Below, in pieces: positions 28,768 through 39,482 of a DNA stretch of 64,000 bases. The stretch lies in contig NZ_NFZV01000012.1 in NCBI RefSeq assembly GCF_003399765.1, positions 62,001 to 126,000 on the forward strand. The letters are read 5' to 3'. The stretch's first letter is position 1, and the number at the start of each line of letters is the position of its first letter. A program made the translations under genes and the position numbers. Below the pieces are notes generated by a model. That model was not told the DNA's origin and did no database searches. It saw only the letters and a program-made list of their open reading frames with translations. This DNA comes from Alkalilimnicola ehrlichii (GTDB lineage: Bacteria > Pseudomonadota > Gammaproteobacteria > Nitrococcales > AK92).

Positions 28768-31700
28768 TCAGTCCACCAGGGCTTCTGCTTCGTGTTCCGA
28801 CAGCGCGTCGACTTCTCGGAGGATCTGCTCCTCGACCATCTCCGCAATCGCCGCAACCGTCGTCGCTTCAAATAACTGAGAAAGAGGCAGTTCCACCTCG
28901 AACACATCGTGAATCCGGTAGAGCAATCTGCTTGCGATCAGTGAGTTTCCGCCTACTTGGAAGAAGTTGTCGTAAACGCCTACCTTTTCGACATTAAGCA
29001 ATTCCTGCCAAAGTGCCGCTATGCGCTCTTCGGTGGGATTTCGTGGCGCGACATACATGACCTCGCCGCCCGCTTCTTCCCCCCCTAGCTCTAACAACCG
29101 TTTCCGGTCTATCTTGCCGTTCGGCGTCAGCGGCAGGCTTTCCATGACCGAAAAGGTTGCTGGAATCATGTAGTGAGGGAGCATTTGTTGCAGCCGCTCG
29201 CTTAGTTGCTCGCTGCTCAGCTCATGCTCGGCCTCCGGCACAACAAACGCTGCAAGCTGTTGATCCTCGGACGTGTTCCCGACGACGACGACGGCACATG
29301 CGTGAACGCCGTCTACTTTGCCCAGCGCGCTTTCGATTTCGCCAAGCTCGATCCGGTAACCTCGTACTTTGACTTGACCGTCATCGCGCCCCATGAACTC
29401 AATGTAGCCGTCAGGTAACAGACGGCCCAGATCGCCGGTTCGGTACAAACGCTCGCCGGTAACCGGATGGGTAATGAAACTGGCCTGCGTTTTTTCCTCG
29501 TCCTTCCAATAGCCTTTCGCCAACCCGACCCCGCCGATGTACAAATCGCCTTGGACCCAGAATGGGCACGGTTGCAAGAACTTGTTCAGGACATAGAAAC
29601 GTTGATTCTTTAGCGGCATACCGTAGGGGACGGACCGCCAATCCGGATCGATAAGGTCGACCGGGTAATAGATGGACCAGATCGACGCTTCGGTGGCACC
29701 GCCCAAACTCAACACCTTGATATCGGGATTGGCAATCTCCAACCGCCCCGGAAGGGAAAGCGGAATCCAATCGCCGCTCAACAGGCAATACCGCAGGCTA
29801 GAGGGCATCGCCTCGGCCCTCTCTTCGATATACATAACGAACATTTCGAGCAACGCCGGCACGGAGTTCCACACCGTTACTTCGTGTTCCGTCGTTAAGG
29901 CTAACCACCGCTTCGGGTCCGGCGTTTGCTGATCCGGCATCACGATAGTGCCGCCGGCACTTAGTGTGCCGAAGATGTCGTAGACGGATAGATCGAAGCT
30001 TAAAGCGGAAACGGCGAAGACCTTGTCGTTCTCGTTGAGCCCGATACGCTGGTTCATATCGCCGATCGTATTTACCGCGCCTCGGTGGTCGATCATGACG
30101 CCTTTCGGCTTGCCGGTCGAACCGGAGGTGTAGATGACGTAGGCCAAATCCTCCGGCGCATGCTGCGGTGCCAACGGTGCCGCCGACTGGTCTGCCAATG
30201 CCTCGCGAGCAAGCGGCAGCACCTTGACGGATGTCGGCCAGCTATACTTGTCGAGGGTATCGGCGACCGTAATCGCGACAGCCACTTCTCCGTCTCGAAG
30301 AATATTCTCCAGTCGCTCCTGCGGGGAGTCGGCGTCTATCGGCACATAGGCCGCGCCCGCCTTGACCACACCCAAGGCGGCAACAACTTGCTCCCAACCC
30401 TTGGGAACAACGATAGCGACCAACTCGTTAGGCCTTACGCCGCACTCCCGCAGCCAGTGACCCACACGATTGGAAAGCGCATCGACTTCGCCATAAGTTA
30501 GATTACCCGTCGCAGAGACAACAGCCGTTGCATCGGGCCGCCTCTGTGCTTGGGCCTGAAATGCGGTGTCGAGGTAACCTGTCGGTAAGCCGTCGTCATC
30601 CGTCTGATTGTAGGCATCCCAAGCTTGCCGCTGGTACTCGGGCAACAGGTAATGGCCATTAAGCTCTTGCCATCCGGAGTCGTCGGATTCCAAACGCCGA
30701 ACCAGCTTTTCGTAAGCGGCGATGAAATCTTCCATCATCCCCTCAGGGAACAAGCCTTCGACGACGTCGATATGCAGCAACAACTCGCCCTGCTCTTCCC
30801 ACAGGTGATGCTCCATCCACACCTGCGGCGTCTGCGACACTTCGTACACCCACTTGCCTAGCGTGCGAGTTGGGATGTTTTCTTCGTTCTCGTGGTGCGC
30901 CAGCGTGCTGGTAAATACGACCGGTACTAAAGATTCCCCGGCATTCGTGCCTCTAGCCTGCGCCAGCTCTCGCATCAAACGAACGCCGCTGACCCAGCGG
31001 TGCTCCAAATGACTCCACAGTAGCTCCTGCAACTTCCTGGCACGGTCGGCAAAAGACGCTTCTACGCCATTCTCCACCGCTAATAGCTGGAAGGAGTTGA
31101 ACTCGCCTACCAAAAGGCGTTCGACATCGGGATGCATGGGAAGGCGGTTGAATACCGTCACGTTCAACGCGTGGCTTGGTTCCTTATTCCACAACGTAAT
31201 AACTTCGGATAAGGCCGCCGCAAAAAACCAGATGCCGTTAGGCGCTCGCGGGCGAGTTTTCGCTTCAGGTTTGCCCACTCGGTCTTATTCAGTCGAATGC
31301 TCCAGTGCTGAGAACGGACCTCAGTCAAACCGCTAAGCGACTGAACCATCGGTAACTGCGGGGCGGGAGGCAAGGTTTCTAGCTGCTTGCGCCAATAGGC
31401 TAGATCGCGCTCGTATAACGGCGTCCCCTCCAACGATTCGAGTGCCAGGGCGTAGTCACGATAACGCAACTCCTCGGGCGGTTTACGGCCTCCTTCGAGA
31501 TCGTCGTAAACGCGGGCCCATTCATCGATGAGCATTCTGAAACACCACGCGTCGCCAACTAACAGATCGAAGCTGAAGTGGATTCGTAAACGGTCATTGC
31601 TTCGAATGGATGCGCAAACCTCAAAATCGGCCATTGATCGGCGGGCAGAATTTCGTGCGACATGCGGTCCCGAACCGACGCCAACTGAGCATCCGCTTCG

Positions 31701-32112
31701 TCCTCGGACATCTCGCGTAAGTCATAGATCTTGATCTGGTAATCGGGTACCTCGGCCAGCACTTGCTGCTGCAAATTCGGCCGTACGACCATGCGCAACT
31801 GGTCGTTATCAGCAATGATGCGCCGCAAAGCGGTCTGAATCCTGTCGAGATCCATACCGTCGCATTCAAGCTCGACGTAACCGTGGCCGGCCACCGTAAT
31901 ATCGAATAAGCCGCTACGACCGAACCACTGTGCTTGCTGTATGTCCGTGAGGGGAAACAGCTCATGACGAGCGTCGGGGTCAGGTACGATCTGCGGCGGT
32001 GCCGAAGGTTCTTCGAAGGTCGCAGTTTTTTACTGGCCAATAGCTTTTCAAAAAGCGCGCGCTGCTCGCTAGTAAGTTTGTTCAGTCGTTCGTTGATGCT
32101 ATCCATAGCCAT
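28768..32112 (-). CDS. Nonribosomal peptide synthetase, Cy-A(Cys)-PCP (three frameshifts)
   Basis: About 1,115 residues after repair. The Cy domain has FPLTDIQQAQWFG and an intact DLLVGD (DxxxxD). The A domain has YVIYTSGSTGKPKG, SFDLSVYDIFG, NSVPALLEM, LLSGDWIP, LGGATEASIW and TPNGKIDRK. The specificity residues at the nine standard positions read D-L-Y-N-L-S-L-I-W, the canonical L-cysteine code. The PCP serine is in VGGNSLIASRLL. Frame breaks: six T at 32026-32031 (repair gives KKTATFEEPSAPP), near 31630 (DQWPDFEVCASI) and near 31250 (AREAPNGIWFF); all are one missing base. It should add Cys and form a thiazoline. Confidence 0.92.
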
Positions 32113-32150
32113 TCCTCATTTATCTTTATCGAATAAAGCCACGAGCCCGG

Positions 32151-35100
32151 TTAATCTTTAAGCAGCTCAAGCACTTCTTCCGTTTGCATATTTTCAATCG
32201 CTGCAAGCAGCTCTTGTTCGGCAGCCAGATCGCGTTCCGTCTCAAGCCGTTGAATTTCCTCCGCCAAAACACGTATCGTGCCGGCGGTAAGAAATGACTT
32301 AAGCGGCAAATCGACGCGGAACGCCTTTCTCAGCTCGGTACACACTTCTGTCGCTAACAGCGATGTCCCGCCAAGTTCGATAAAATTGTCATGCACCCCC
32401 ACTTGATCGAAGCCGAGGAAGCGCCGCCAGATTTTCCCGATTTGCTCTTCCCGCTCGTTCTCCGGCGCTACATAGTCGACCATCAGCGCCGGACGCCCGG
32501 TAGAGCGCTCTTCCTGCGCGTCTTCGCTATCTTCCGCCGCAAGCAGCTCGGCCCAGTTCGGCGCTTGCGCTGCATTGGCGGCATCGATACTCGGGGGGCG
32601 ATCCAGTAGCGTTTGCGCTGAAATGCATAGGTTGGCAAGACCATCGGCCGTGGCTTCTTACCGTTGTAAAAGCTCAGCCAATCCAGCTCCGCCCCCACCA
32701 TCCACAAGCGCGCGACCGCGCTAAGGGCATACTCTTCGTCATTCACCACGTCGTCTATCTGGCGCGAAGCGCTGATAACGTCCCACCGCTGGCCGTCCGC
32801 AATCTGCCGTGCCAAGGCGCCGACCACCTGGCCCGGCCCCATGTCCAGCAGGACATAATCGTCTTTCTCCATCAGCGTATTAACAGCATCTTTGTAAAGG
32901 ACGGTTTGGCGGAGATGACGCCCCCAGTAGGCCGGGTCTTTTACCTCGTCGCTCGTTGCCCACTCGCCGGTAACACAAGAAACGTAGGGGATTTCCGGCG
33001 CCTGAAGTTCGAGCCCGGCAATGCCTTGTTCGAACTCGATCCGGATGGAATCCGTCAAGTAGGAATGCAGGCCCGCATTCACATGAACGCTCTTCGCTTC
33101 AACTTTCTTCTCGCGAGCCAGGCGCTCGACAAAGGCATCCACCTCCGCTTTCTCGCCCGAAAGGACCGTGGTTTTCGGACCGTTGACAGCGGCTATCGAT
33201 AAAGGGCTACCGACTAACAAAGGCAGCACTTCTTCCTCCGGTAACGGCACAGCAACCATCGCGCCGGGAGCCATCTTCATCATGAGCGTAGAACGTAGCG
33301 CAACCATCCGAATGGCCGTTGCTAAACTCATGACACCGGAAAGGCAGGCAACGACATACTCGCCGTTACTATGTCCGACCATCGCGGCCGGCTCGATGCC
33401 GCGCGCCAAGAAGTAACGGGCCATGGCGTACTGAACCGTAAACAGCGCCGGAAACATGACGTCCGGATCGCACATCCTGGCAGCAAGCGCTAAATCGTCG
33501 CTTTTCGCTAGCATGAAGCGCCGAATATCTTCTTCTATCAATGGCTGGAACTGCATTGCGCATTCATCGACGTCGGCCGCAAAAGCTGCGTCACGCTGAT
33601 ACAAATCCGCTGCCATGCCGGGGTATTGCGCTCCCCCTCCGGCAAATAAAAAGGCCGGTTTCCGAGGTCCTTTAGTGTGGGTAGTAAGCAGCCGCCCCGG
33701 ATCGTTGCCATCCAAAACCTCTACGGCATCGATCAGGTCTCGACAGACAAACGCCCGCCGGTATTCGAAGCCCTTTCGCCCAAGCTGGAGGGTAGCGGCA
33801 ATCCGGTGCGGGTCGGCGTCCATGTTGTCCGCCATCCAACTCCGCAAGTTAGCAGTCATCGAATCCAGGCTTTCGCGCGTCCTGGCCGATAAGGTCATTA
33901 TGTAAAAATCGCGCTTCGGCAGCGCCGGCGCCTCGCTCTCCGGCGCCTGCTCGAGAATGGCATGCACGTTCGTCCCGCCCATGCCGAAAGAGCTAACGGC
34001 AGCACGCCGGGGCGTGTCTCCCTGCATCGGCCATGGCTGCGTTTTCGTGTTAACAAAGAAAGGGGTCTTCGCAAAGTCGATCTCGGGGTTCGGCTTATCG
34101 AAGCCTAAGCTAGGCACCCAGGTCCCGTGCCTGAGCATCTGTACCACTTTGATTAAGCCAGTAATACCGGAAGCGGTTTCGAGGTGCCCAACGTTGGTTT
34201 TGACCGAACCGATAGCGCAATAACCGGTTCGCGAAGTCTCCGCCGAGTAAACATCCGTCAATGCCGCCACTTCTATGGGGTCGCCAAGCGGCGTACCGGT
34301 GCCGTGGGCCTCTATGTACCCAATGCTTTCGGCCGGCACATCGGCCAGGGCAAGCGTTTGAGCGATTACGTCGGCCTGCCCCTCACTGCTGGGTGCGGTG
34401 AATCCGACTTTCGCGGAGCCGTCGTTATTCATCGACGAAGCCCGGATTACGGCGAGTATATTGTCCCCATCGTCAATCGCGTCTTGTAAGCGTTTTAGAA
34501 GTACCACCCCGGCGCCGCTGCCAAACACCGTCCCGGAAGCCTTCTCGTCGAAAGTCCGGCAATGGCCGTCTTTAGAGAACGGCATCCCGTCTTGGTGCAG
34601 GTAGCCCACTGTTTGCGGGACTTTTACCGACACCCCGCCTGCCAGCGCCATATCGCACTCGCCGAGATAAAGACTTTGCGCCGCGAGGTGGACGGCCGCT
34701 AGGGAAGTCGAGCAGGCCGTTTGGACACTGACGGCGGGGCCGCGCAGGTTCAGTTTGTAAGCCACCCGGGTGGCCAGATAATCTTTCTCGTTACCGACGA
34801 GCGCCTGGAATCCTTCGGGCGTGGACAATAACGCCGGCTGACAAGCCAGGTTATGGATCAAATAGGTATTAAGGCTCGCGCCCGCGTAGACACCGATCGC
34901 ACCTTCATAAGCGTCGGGCACGTAACCCGCCGTCTCTAGCGCTTCCCAGCAACATTCTAGAAATACCCGATGCTGCGGATCGACAACTAAGGCTTCGCGG
35001 GCCGGAATATTGAAGAACGCCGCATCGAACAGATCGATGTCGTCCAGCAAGGTGGCCGCACGAACGTAATTATCCTCGCCGTACAAGCTCTGCCCGACTC

Positions 35101-35242
35101 CTGCTTGCTGCAAAGCCTCCTCACTTAACTCGGTTACCGACTCTACGCCTTGGGTAAGATTCTCCCAGAACTGCGCGATACCGCGCGCCCCCGGAAATCG
35201 ACCAGCCATACCAATAATGGCAATTCCCTCAATTGCTTCCAT
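32151..35242 (-). CDS. Type I polyketide synthase, KS-AT-ACP (one frameshift)
   Basis: About 1,030 residues. The KS has Cys177 (VQTACSTSL), His313 (EAHGTGTPLGDP) and His353 (KTNVGHLE). The AT has Ser625 in GHSNGEY, Arg650, and AGLHS at 723-727 where the usual HAFH motif lies. A break at six G (32593-32598, + strand) separates the AT linker from the ACP; one more base gives YWIAPPSIDAANAAQAPNW and joins to the carrier domain with its Ser in LGGTSLLA. There is no KR, DH, ER or MT domain, so the added two-carbon unit should stay beta-keto. It lies 10 bases after the Ox-containing NRPS gene. Confidence 0.92.
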
Positions 35243-35252
35243 GCTGTTTCAC

Positions 35253-38200
35253 CTATGCTTTACTCGACGAGGATTTCAGTCGTTGGAGCCGTTTTTGCGC
35301 CCTCGCCTTACTAGCCGAGCGAGACGGCTTATCGCCATCCCCCTGAGTACCAATAAAGTCCGCCAAAGAACGGACCGACGGATGTTGAAATACGTTGATT
35401 AATGCAAACGATTGCTCCAGCCGCTGACAAATGCGGTGATACAACTTCACCAGCAATGCCGAGGTGGCGCCGATATCGAAGAAATTATCGGTAACCTGCA
35501 CCTCGCTAACGCCTAATAGCGTCTGCAACTCAGCCGCAATGACGCTTTCTATTTCGTTGGCGGGCGGCACTGCCTGAGCGGCCGGAGTCGCTTCCACTGT
35601 CTCCGCCCGTTGCCTCAGTAGCGCTCGGTCCACCTTGCCGTTAGCGGTTAACGGCAACTCCGGTAACGACACGATCCGGGCCGGTATCATGTACGAAGGC
35701 AACTGTTCTTGGAGATAGGCTTTAAGTCGTGAGCGAAAGTCTTCAGTATTTTTCGTCGGTGTGCTGGCGACGGCTGCCTCCTCGCGAGGCTCTATGCCAC
35801 CGCCAATTAAGCTCGCTAGAAAAGCGTGCCGCTCGCCGAGACGGCAGGCTTTTATTATCGGATCGGTAGAGAGATCTCCTAGCTGGCAGACTCCTATACC
35901 AAACTCGCCGGCGCGCGAACGCAGCAACTGGGCCATCGCACCCGCCTCGAGTAGGCACATATCGCGCCCGAAAGCGCCGTACAGAGGAACAATCGCCTCC
36001 AGGTCGCCAACGAGAAATACTGAGAACCCCGCCGAGGCGGCTGCCTCTCGGTTATGCGAGTAGTGAATATCCTCGTCGAGCGGACCCGCTTCCAGAGCAA
36101 CTAAGGCGTGGCGTACGGGATCGTAGTAATAGAACCCTTCCTCGACACCTTCGACTCTGTTCCGTTTCACATGGAGATAGCATTGGACCGGATACAAGCC
36201 TCCGGCCGAACCGTAGTCGTACTTCGGCGACTCGCCTATTTGTCTACAGGCCAGAAGTCCCAGGAAGCGACTGAACTGGGTCAAGGAGACCGGCTGTTGC
36301 TGAAAGACTCGCTGGCTTTTCCAACCGGCCAGGGCAGCCGCCGGCGACAGTTGCACCTCGTCGTTCGATCCGCTATCGAATTGGCGGATGCCAAGCCGTT
36401 GCATTTTGAATAAAAGCCGCTCGGCCGGGTCGGTTATCTCCACTCCGCCTTCGGCAAAATCGTTTTCCTCGGCGGCGAGCTTCTCGTGCGATATGTCTGC
36501 ACCCTCGCTGTGCGGAACAGCGAACAGCACCAGGCTCTGTTGCCCACCCCGCTCGAAGACATCGGCAATGGCGTGTTTGACTTCCGGATGCGTTCTCGCC
36601 GTATGCTCGATTTCCGGTAACTCGATACGCTGCCCGCGTATTTTGATTTGAAAATCGTCTCGTCCGAGGAACTCGATGGTGCCGTCCGGCAACCAACGGC
36701 CCAAATCGCCGCTACGATAGAGCCGCTCCCCCGTGTCCGGATGCATAATGTATTTATCGGCCGTTTTTTCCGGGTCGTTCAGGTAGCCTCGTGTCACACC
36801 GGCTCCGGCGATATACATCTCTCCGGGCACCCACACAGGCACAGGCTTAAGAAGCTTATTCAGAATGTAATAGCGGCTGTTCGTTAACGGCTTGCCGTAC
36901 GGGATGCTTTTCCAAGACGGGTCAACCACATCTACGTGATAGAAAATGTCCCAAATGGTCGTTTCGGTAGGCCCACCGGATGCCACGAGTTGTATATCCG
37001 GCCGGTATCGACGCAGCCGCTCGGGTAGGGTCACGGGAATCCAATCTCCCGCCAAAATGACCCATCTCAAAGACGAAGGCAGTGTTGCGGCTGCTTTCGC
37101 GCCCGCGTGCTCGTCCTGAAAGTCCAGTAACATATCCAGGAATGCGGGAACCGAATTCCAGAGCGTAATCTGGTGCTTACCTAGAAGATCTAACCAATGG
37201 GCAGGGTCTTTCCTCTGTGGGGCATCGGGAATAACAATTTGCCCGCCGGCTGCCAGCATGCCGAAGATGTCATAAACGGAAAGGTCATGATGCAAGGCCG
37301 TTAAAGCAAGAATCTTATCGTTCGGCCCTATCCGATAACGCTCGTTAATATCCAACAGTCGGTTAACGACGTTCCGGTGCTCGACCATGACGCCCTTCGG
37401 CGCCCCCGTCGACCCGGACGTATAGATAACATGCGATAGGTTTTCCGGTAACGCCGACGGATACGATGTCGCTGCCTTTGTCTGCGCCGTGTCGAACCAC
37501 TCGTCATCCAGAGTAAGCGTTGGCAAACCCTCCGGTAACTCCAGATCGCTCAATAACTCGGGCTGAGCGATTAAAGCCACGGCTTCGCTGTTCTCTAGAA
37601 AGTAACGAACTCTCGCCGGCGGCTGCTCCGGATCGATCGGCAGGTAAGCCGCACCGGATGCATGGACACCCAGTACGGCCACAACCTGCTCCCAGGTTTT
37701 CGGCAATAGGATGGCAACGATGTCGTTCGGGCCGGCGTTGAACCCTCGTAACTGCTCCCCCAAGACGGCAGTCGCGTGTTTCAGCTCGCCGTAGCTGATG
37801 CTGCGCTCCGAGTGTATTAATGCCGGCTCGGCTTCTCGCTGTGCGGCCTGTTTCAAAAACAGGCTATAAAGCGTTTCGCTGCCGTTGGCAAAAACTCGCT
37901 CGGTTTGATTCACCATAGCGAACTGCGCAAGTTGCTCTTCCGGGGTATAGCATAAGGCCGTCGATTGCCATAGCGCTTCGCTACCGATCAACTGACCGAG
38001 CAACTTTTCATAGGCAGAGAACATGGCCTCGATCATGCCGTCCGGAAACATCGCCGGGATGTAATCCCAACTGGCTTCTAGGCTACCGCGAGCCGTTTCT
38101 CTAACTTGATGGTCGAGATATACCTGGGGCGTTTGGGTGAGCGTGTAGGCAACCTCGCCGAATTTATCCAGCCAATCGAGCGAGAAGCCTTGACCTTTCA

Positions 38201-39482
38201 GATCCAGTAAGCTTGTGAACACCACCGGCATAACCGTTGCCGAACCGGATTTTAGATAGTTATTCAGCTCGCCAAGTACCGTGACGCCGCTAACCGTACG
38301 ATGGTCCAGGTGCCCCCATAGTTTTGCCTGCAGTCGAACCGCTTTTTCGGCTAACGTCTCCCCTTCCTTATGATCGATGCCTAACAAGATCATCGACGTA
38401 AAATCGCCGACCAACTTGTTAACGTCCGGATGAACGGGGAGACGGTTAAACAAGGTGACATTGAGGGTAAACGATAAGTCCTTGCTCCAGTGCCTGATCA
38501 CCTCCGCAAAGGCGATCATGATCAAAATCGTCGGCGTCACGCCAAGCGATGCTGCACGACTCCGCAGCCGTTGATAATCCGCCTCGCTAAGCTCAAAGCT
38601 GCGCCTGGCAAAGCGCCCACCGTCGGCCTCCGGCAGCGTCGGCAATGCCGGCGCCGGCGGTAATCGGCGAACTTCTTCGTGCCAGTAGGCTAAATCCTCC
38701 TGATAACGGGCAGAATTCTGCTGGCGCGCCTCGTCAAGAACATAATCGCGATACGTCAACTCAAGTGGCGCGGCAGATAACGTTTCGTCGTCATAAAAAC
38801 GCGCCCAATCTTCGAAGACGATGAGTAAACTCGCGCCATCGACATGCAACAAATCAACACTGATGTATAAGCGCGAGGTACAATCGTCCAGCCGCGCAAC
38901 TTCGATGAGAAACCCCGGCCAATCATCGGTCGTCCGTGCCGAGTGCGATAGCTGCTCGCGCTTGGCAGCTAGAATCTCGCGCCGCTCGTCCGCCGCAAGA
39001 CAACGTAAATCGTGCACTTCGATCGGGTAAGGGTCGACGACGGCAAGCACCTGCTGCTCGCCCGCTGTATTGACGACGGCACGCAGCATATCGTGACGCT
39101 GAATAACCTTATTCCAGGCTCGCTCCAAACGTTCGATATCTAAGCCTTGCGTATCCACCTCGCTGTAAAAGTGGATAGCGGTCTCGCCAAGATCGAACGC
39201 TTTCTGCCGGCCAAGCCAATAAGCGCGTTGAATATCCGTTAACGGAAACGGCTCCAACCGCTCTTCCGGATTAACCGCCAGCGCTGGCGACCCGGCCTGA
39301 CCTAACAACGCGATGAGATCCGCTTTCTGCTGTCTAACCGCGCTCACCAAGCCTTCATCCAACGCACCGATTGGGGCGCGTAGACGAATGTTTCGTCCCT
39401 GCTCTACGGAGAGGCTAACCCCCATGTCCTGCAATTCCCTCAACAAGCGTTGAGCAAGGTTTGTTGTTGTCGATACGCTCAT
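35253..39482 (-). CDS. Nonribosomal peptide synthetase, TubC-Cy-A(Ox)-PCP
   Basis: 1,409 residues, intact. Residues about 5-62 form a TubC-type N-terminal docking domain. The Cy domain (about 75-505) has D210-L-L-H-V-D215. The A domain (about 540-1,285) holds VIYTSGSTGAPKG and code residues D733, L734, Y737, N776, I809, A811, S835, I843, W844: cysteine-like but divergent at three positions. Between the A8 region (IKIRGQRIELPEIE) and A10 (LTANGKVDR, Lys1283) lies an FMN-dependent SagB/McbC-type oxidase at about 1,015-1,235 with YGSAGGLYPVQCYLH. The PCP serine is 1341 (IGATSALL). It should make a thiazole. The ATG overlaps the ligase stop as ATGA. Confidence 0.94.
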   Translation of the reverse strand: MSVSTTTNLAQRLLRELQDMGVSLSVEQGRNIRLRAPIGALDEGLVSAVRQQKADLIALLGQAGSPALAVNPEERLEPFPLTDIQRAYWLGRQKAFDLGETAIHFYSEVDTQGLDIERLERAWNKVIQRHDMLRAVVNTAGEQQVLAVVDPYPIEVHDLRCLAADERREILAAKREQLSHSARTTDDWPGFLIEVARLDDCTSRLYISVDLLHVDGASLLIVFEDWARFYDDETLSAAPLELTYRDYVLDEARQQNSARYQEDLAYWHEEVRRLPPAPALPTLPEADGGRFARRSFELSEADYQRLRSRAASLGVTPTILIMIAFAEVIRHWSKDLSFTLNVTLFNRLPVHPDVNKLVGDFTSMILLGIDHKEGETLAEKAVRLQAKLWGHLDHRTVSGVTVLGELNNYLKSGSATVMPVVFTSLLDLKGQGFSLDWLDKFGEVAYTLTQTPQVYLDHQVRETARGSLEASWDYIPAMFPDGMIEAMFSAYEKLLGQLIGSEALWQSTALCYTPEEQLAQFAMVNQTERVFANGSETLYSLFLKQAAQREAEPALIHSERSISYGELKHATAVLGEQLRGFNAGPNDIVAILLPKTWEQVVAVLGVHASGAAYLPIDPEQPPARVRYFLENSEAVALIAQPELLSDLELPEGLPTLTLDDEWFDTAQTKAATSYPSALPENLSHVIYTSGSTGAPKGVMVEHRNVVNRLLDINERYRIGPNDKILALTALHHDLSVYDIFGMLAAGGQIVIPDAPQRKDPAHWLDLLGKHQITLWNSVPAFLDMLLDFQDEHAGAKAAATLPSSLRWVILAGDWIPVTLPERLRRYRPDIQLVASGGPTETTIWDIFYHVDVVDPSWKSIPYGKPLTNSRYYILNKLLKPVPVWVPGEMYIAGAGVTRGYLNDPEKTADKYIMHPDTGERLYRSGDLGRWLPDGTIEFLGRDDFQIKIRGQRIELPEIEHTARTHPEVKHAIADVFERGGQQSLVLFAVPHSEGADISHEKLAAEENDFAEGGVEITDPAERLLFKMQRLGIRQFDSGSNDEVQLSPAAALAGWKSQRVFQQQPVSLTQFSRFLGLLACRQIGESPKYDYGSAGGLYPVQCYLHVKRNRVEGVEEGFYYYDPVRHALVALEAGPLDEDIHYSHNREAAASAGFSVFLVGDLEAIVPLYGAFGRDMCLLEAGAMAQLLRSRAGEFGIGVCQLGDLSTDPIIKACRLGERHAFLASLIGGGIEPREEAAVASTPTKNTEDFRSRLKAYLQEQLPSYMIPARIVSLPELPLTANGKVDRALLRQRAETVEATPAAQAVPPANEIESVIAAELQTLLGVSEVQVTDNFFDIGATSALLVKLYHRICQRLEQSFALINVFQHPSVRSLADFIGTQGDGDKPSRSASKARAQKRLQRLKSSSSKA

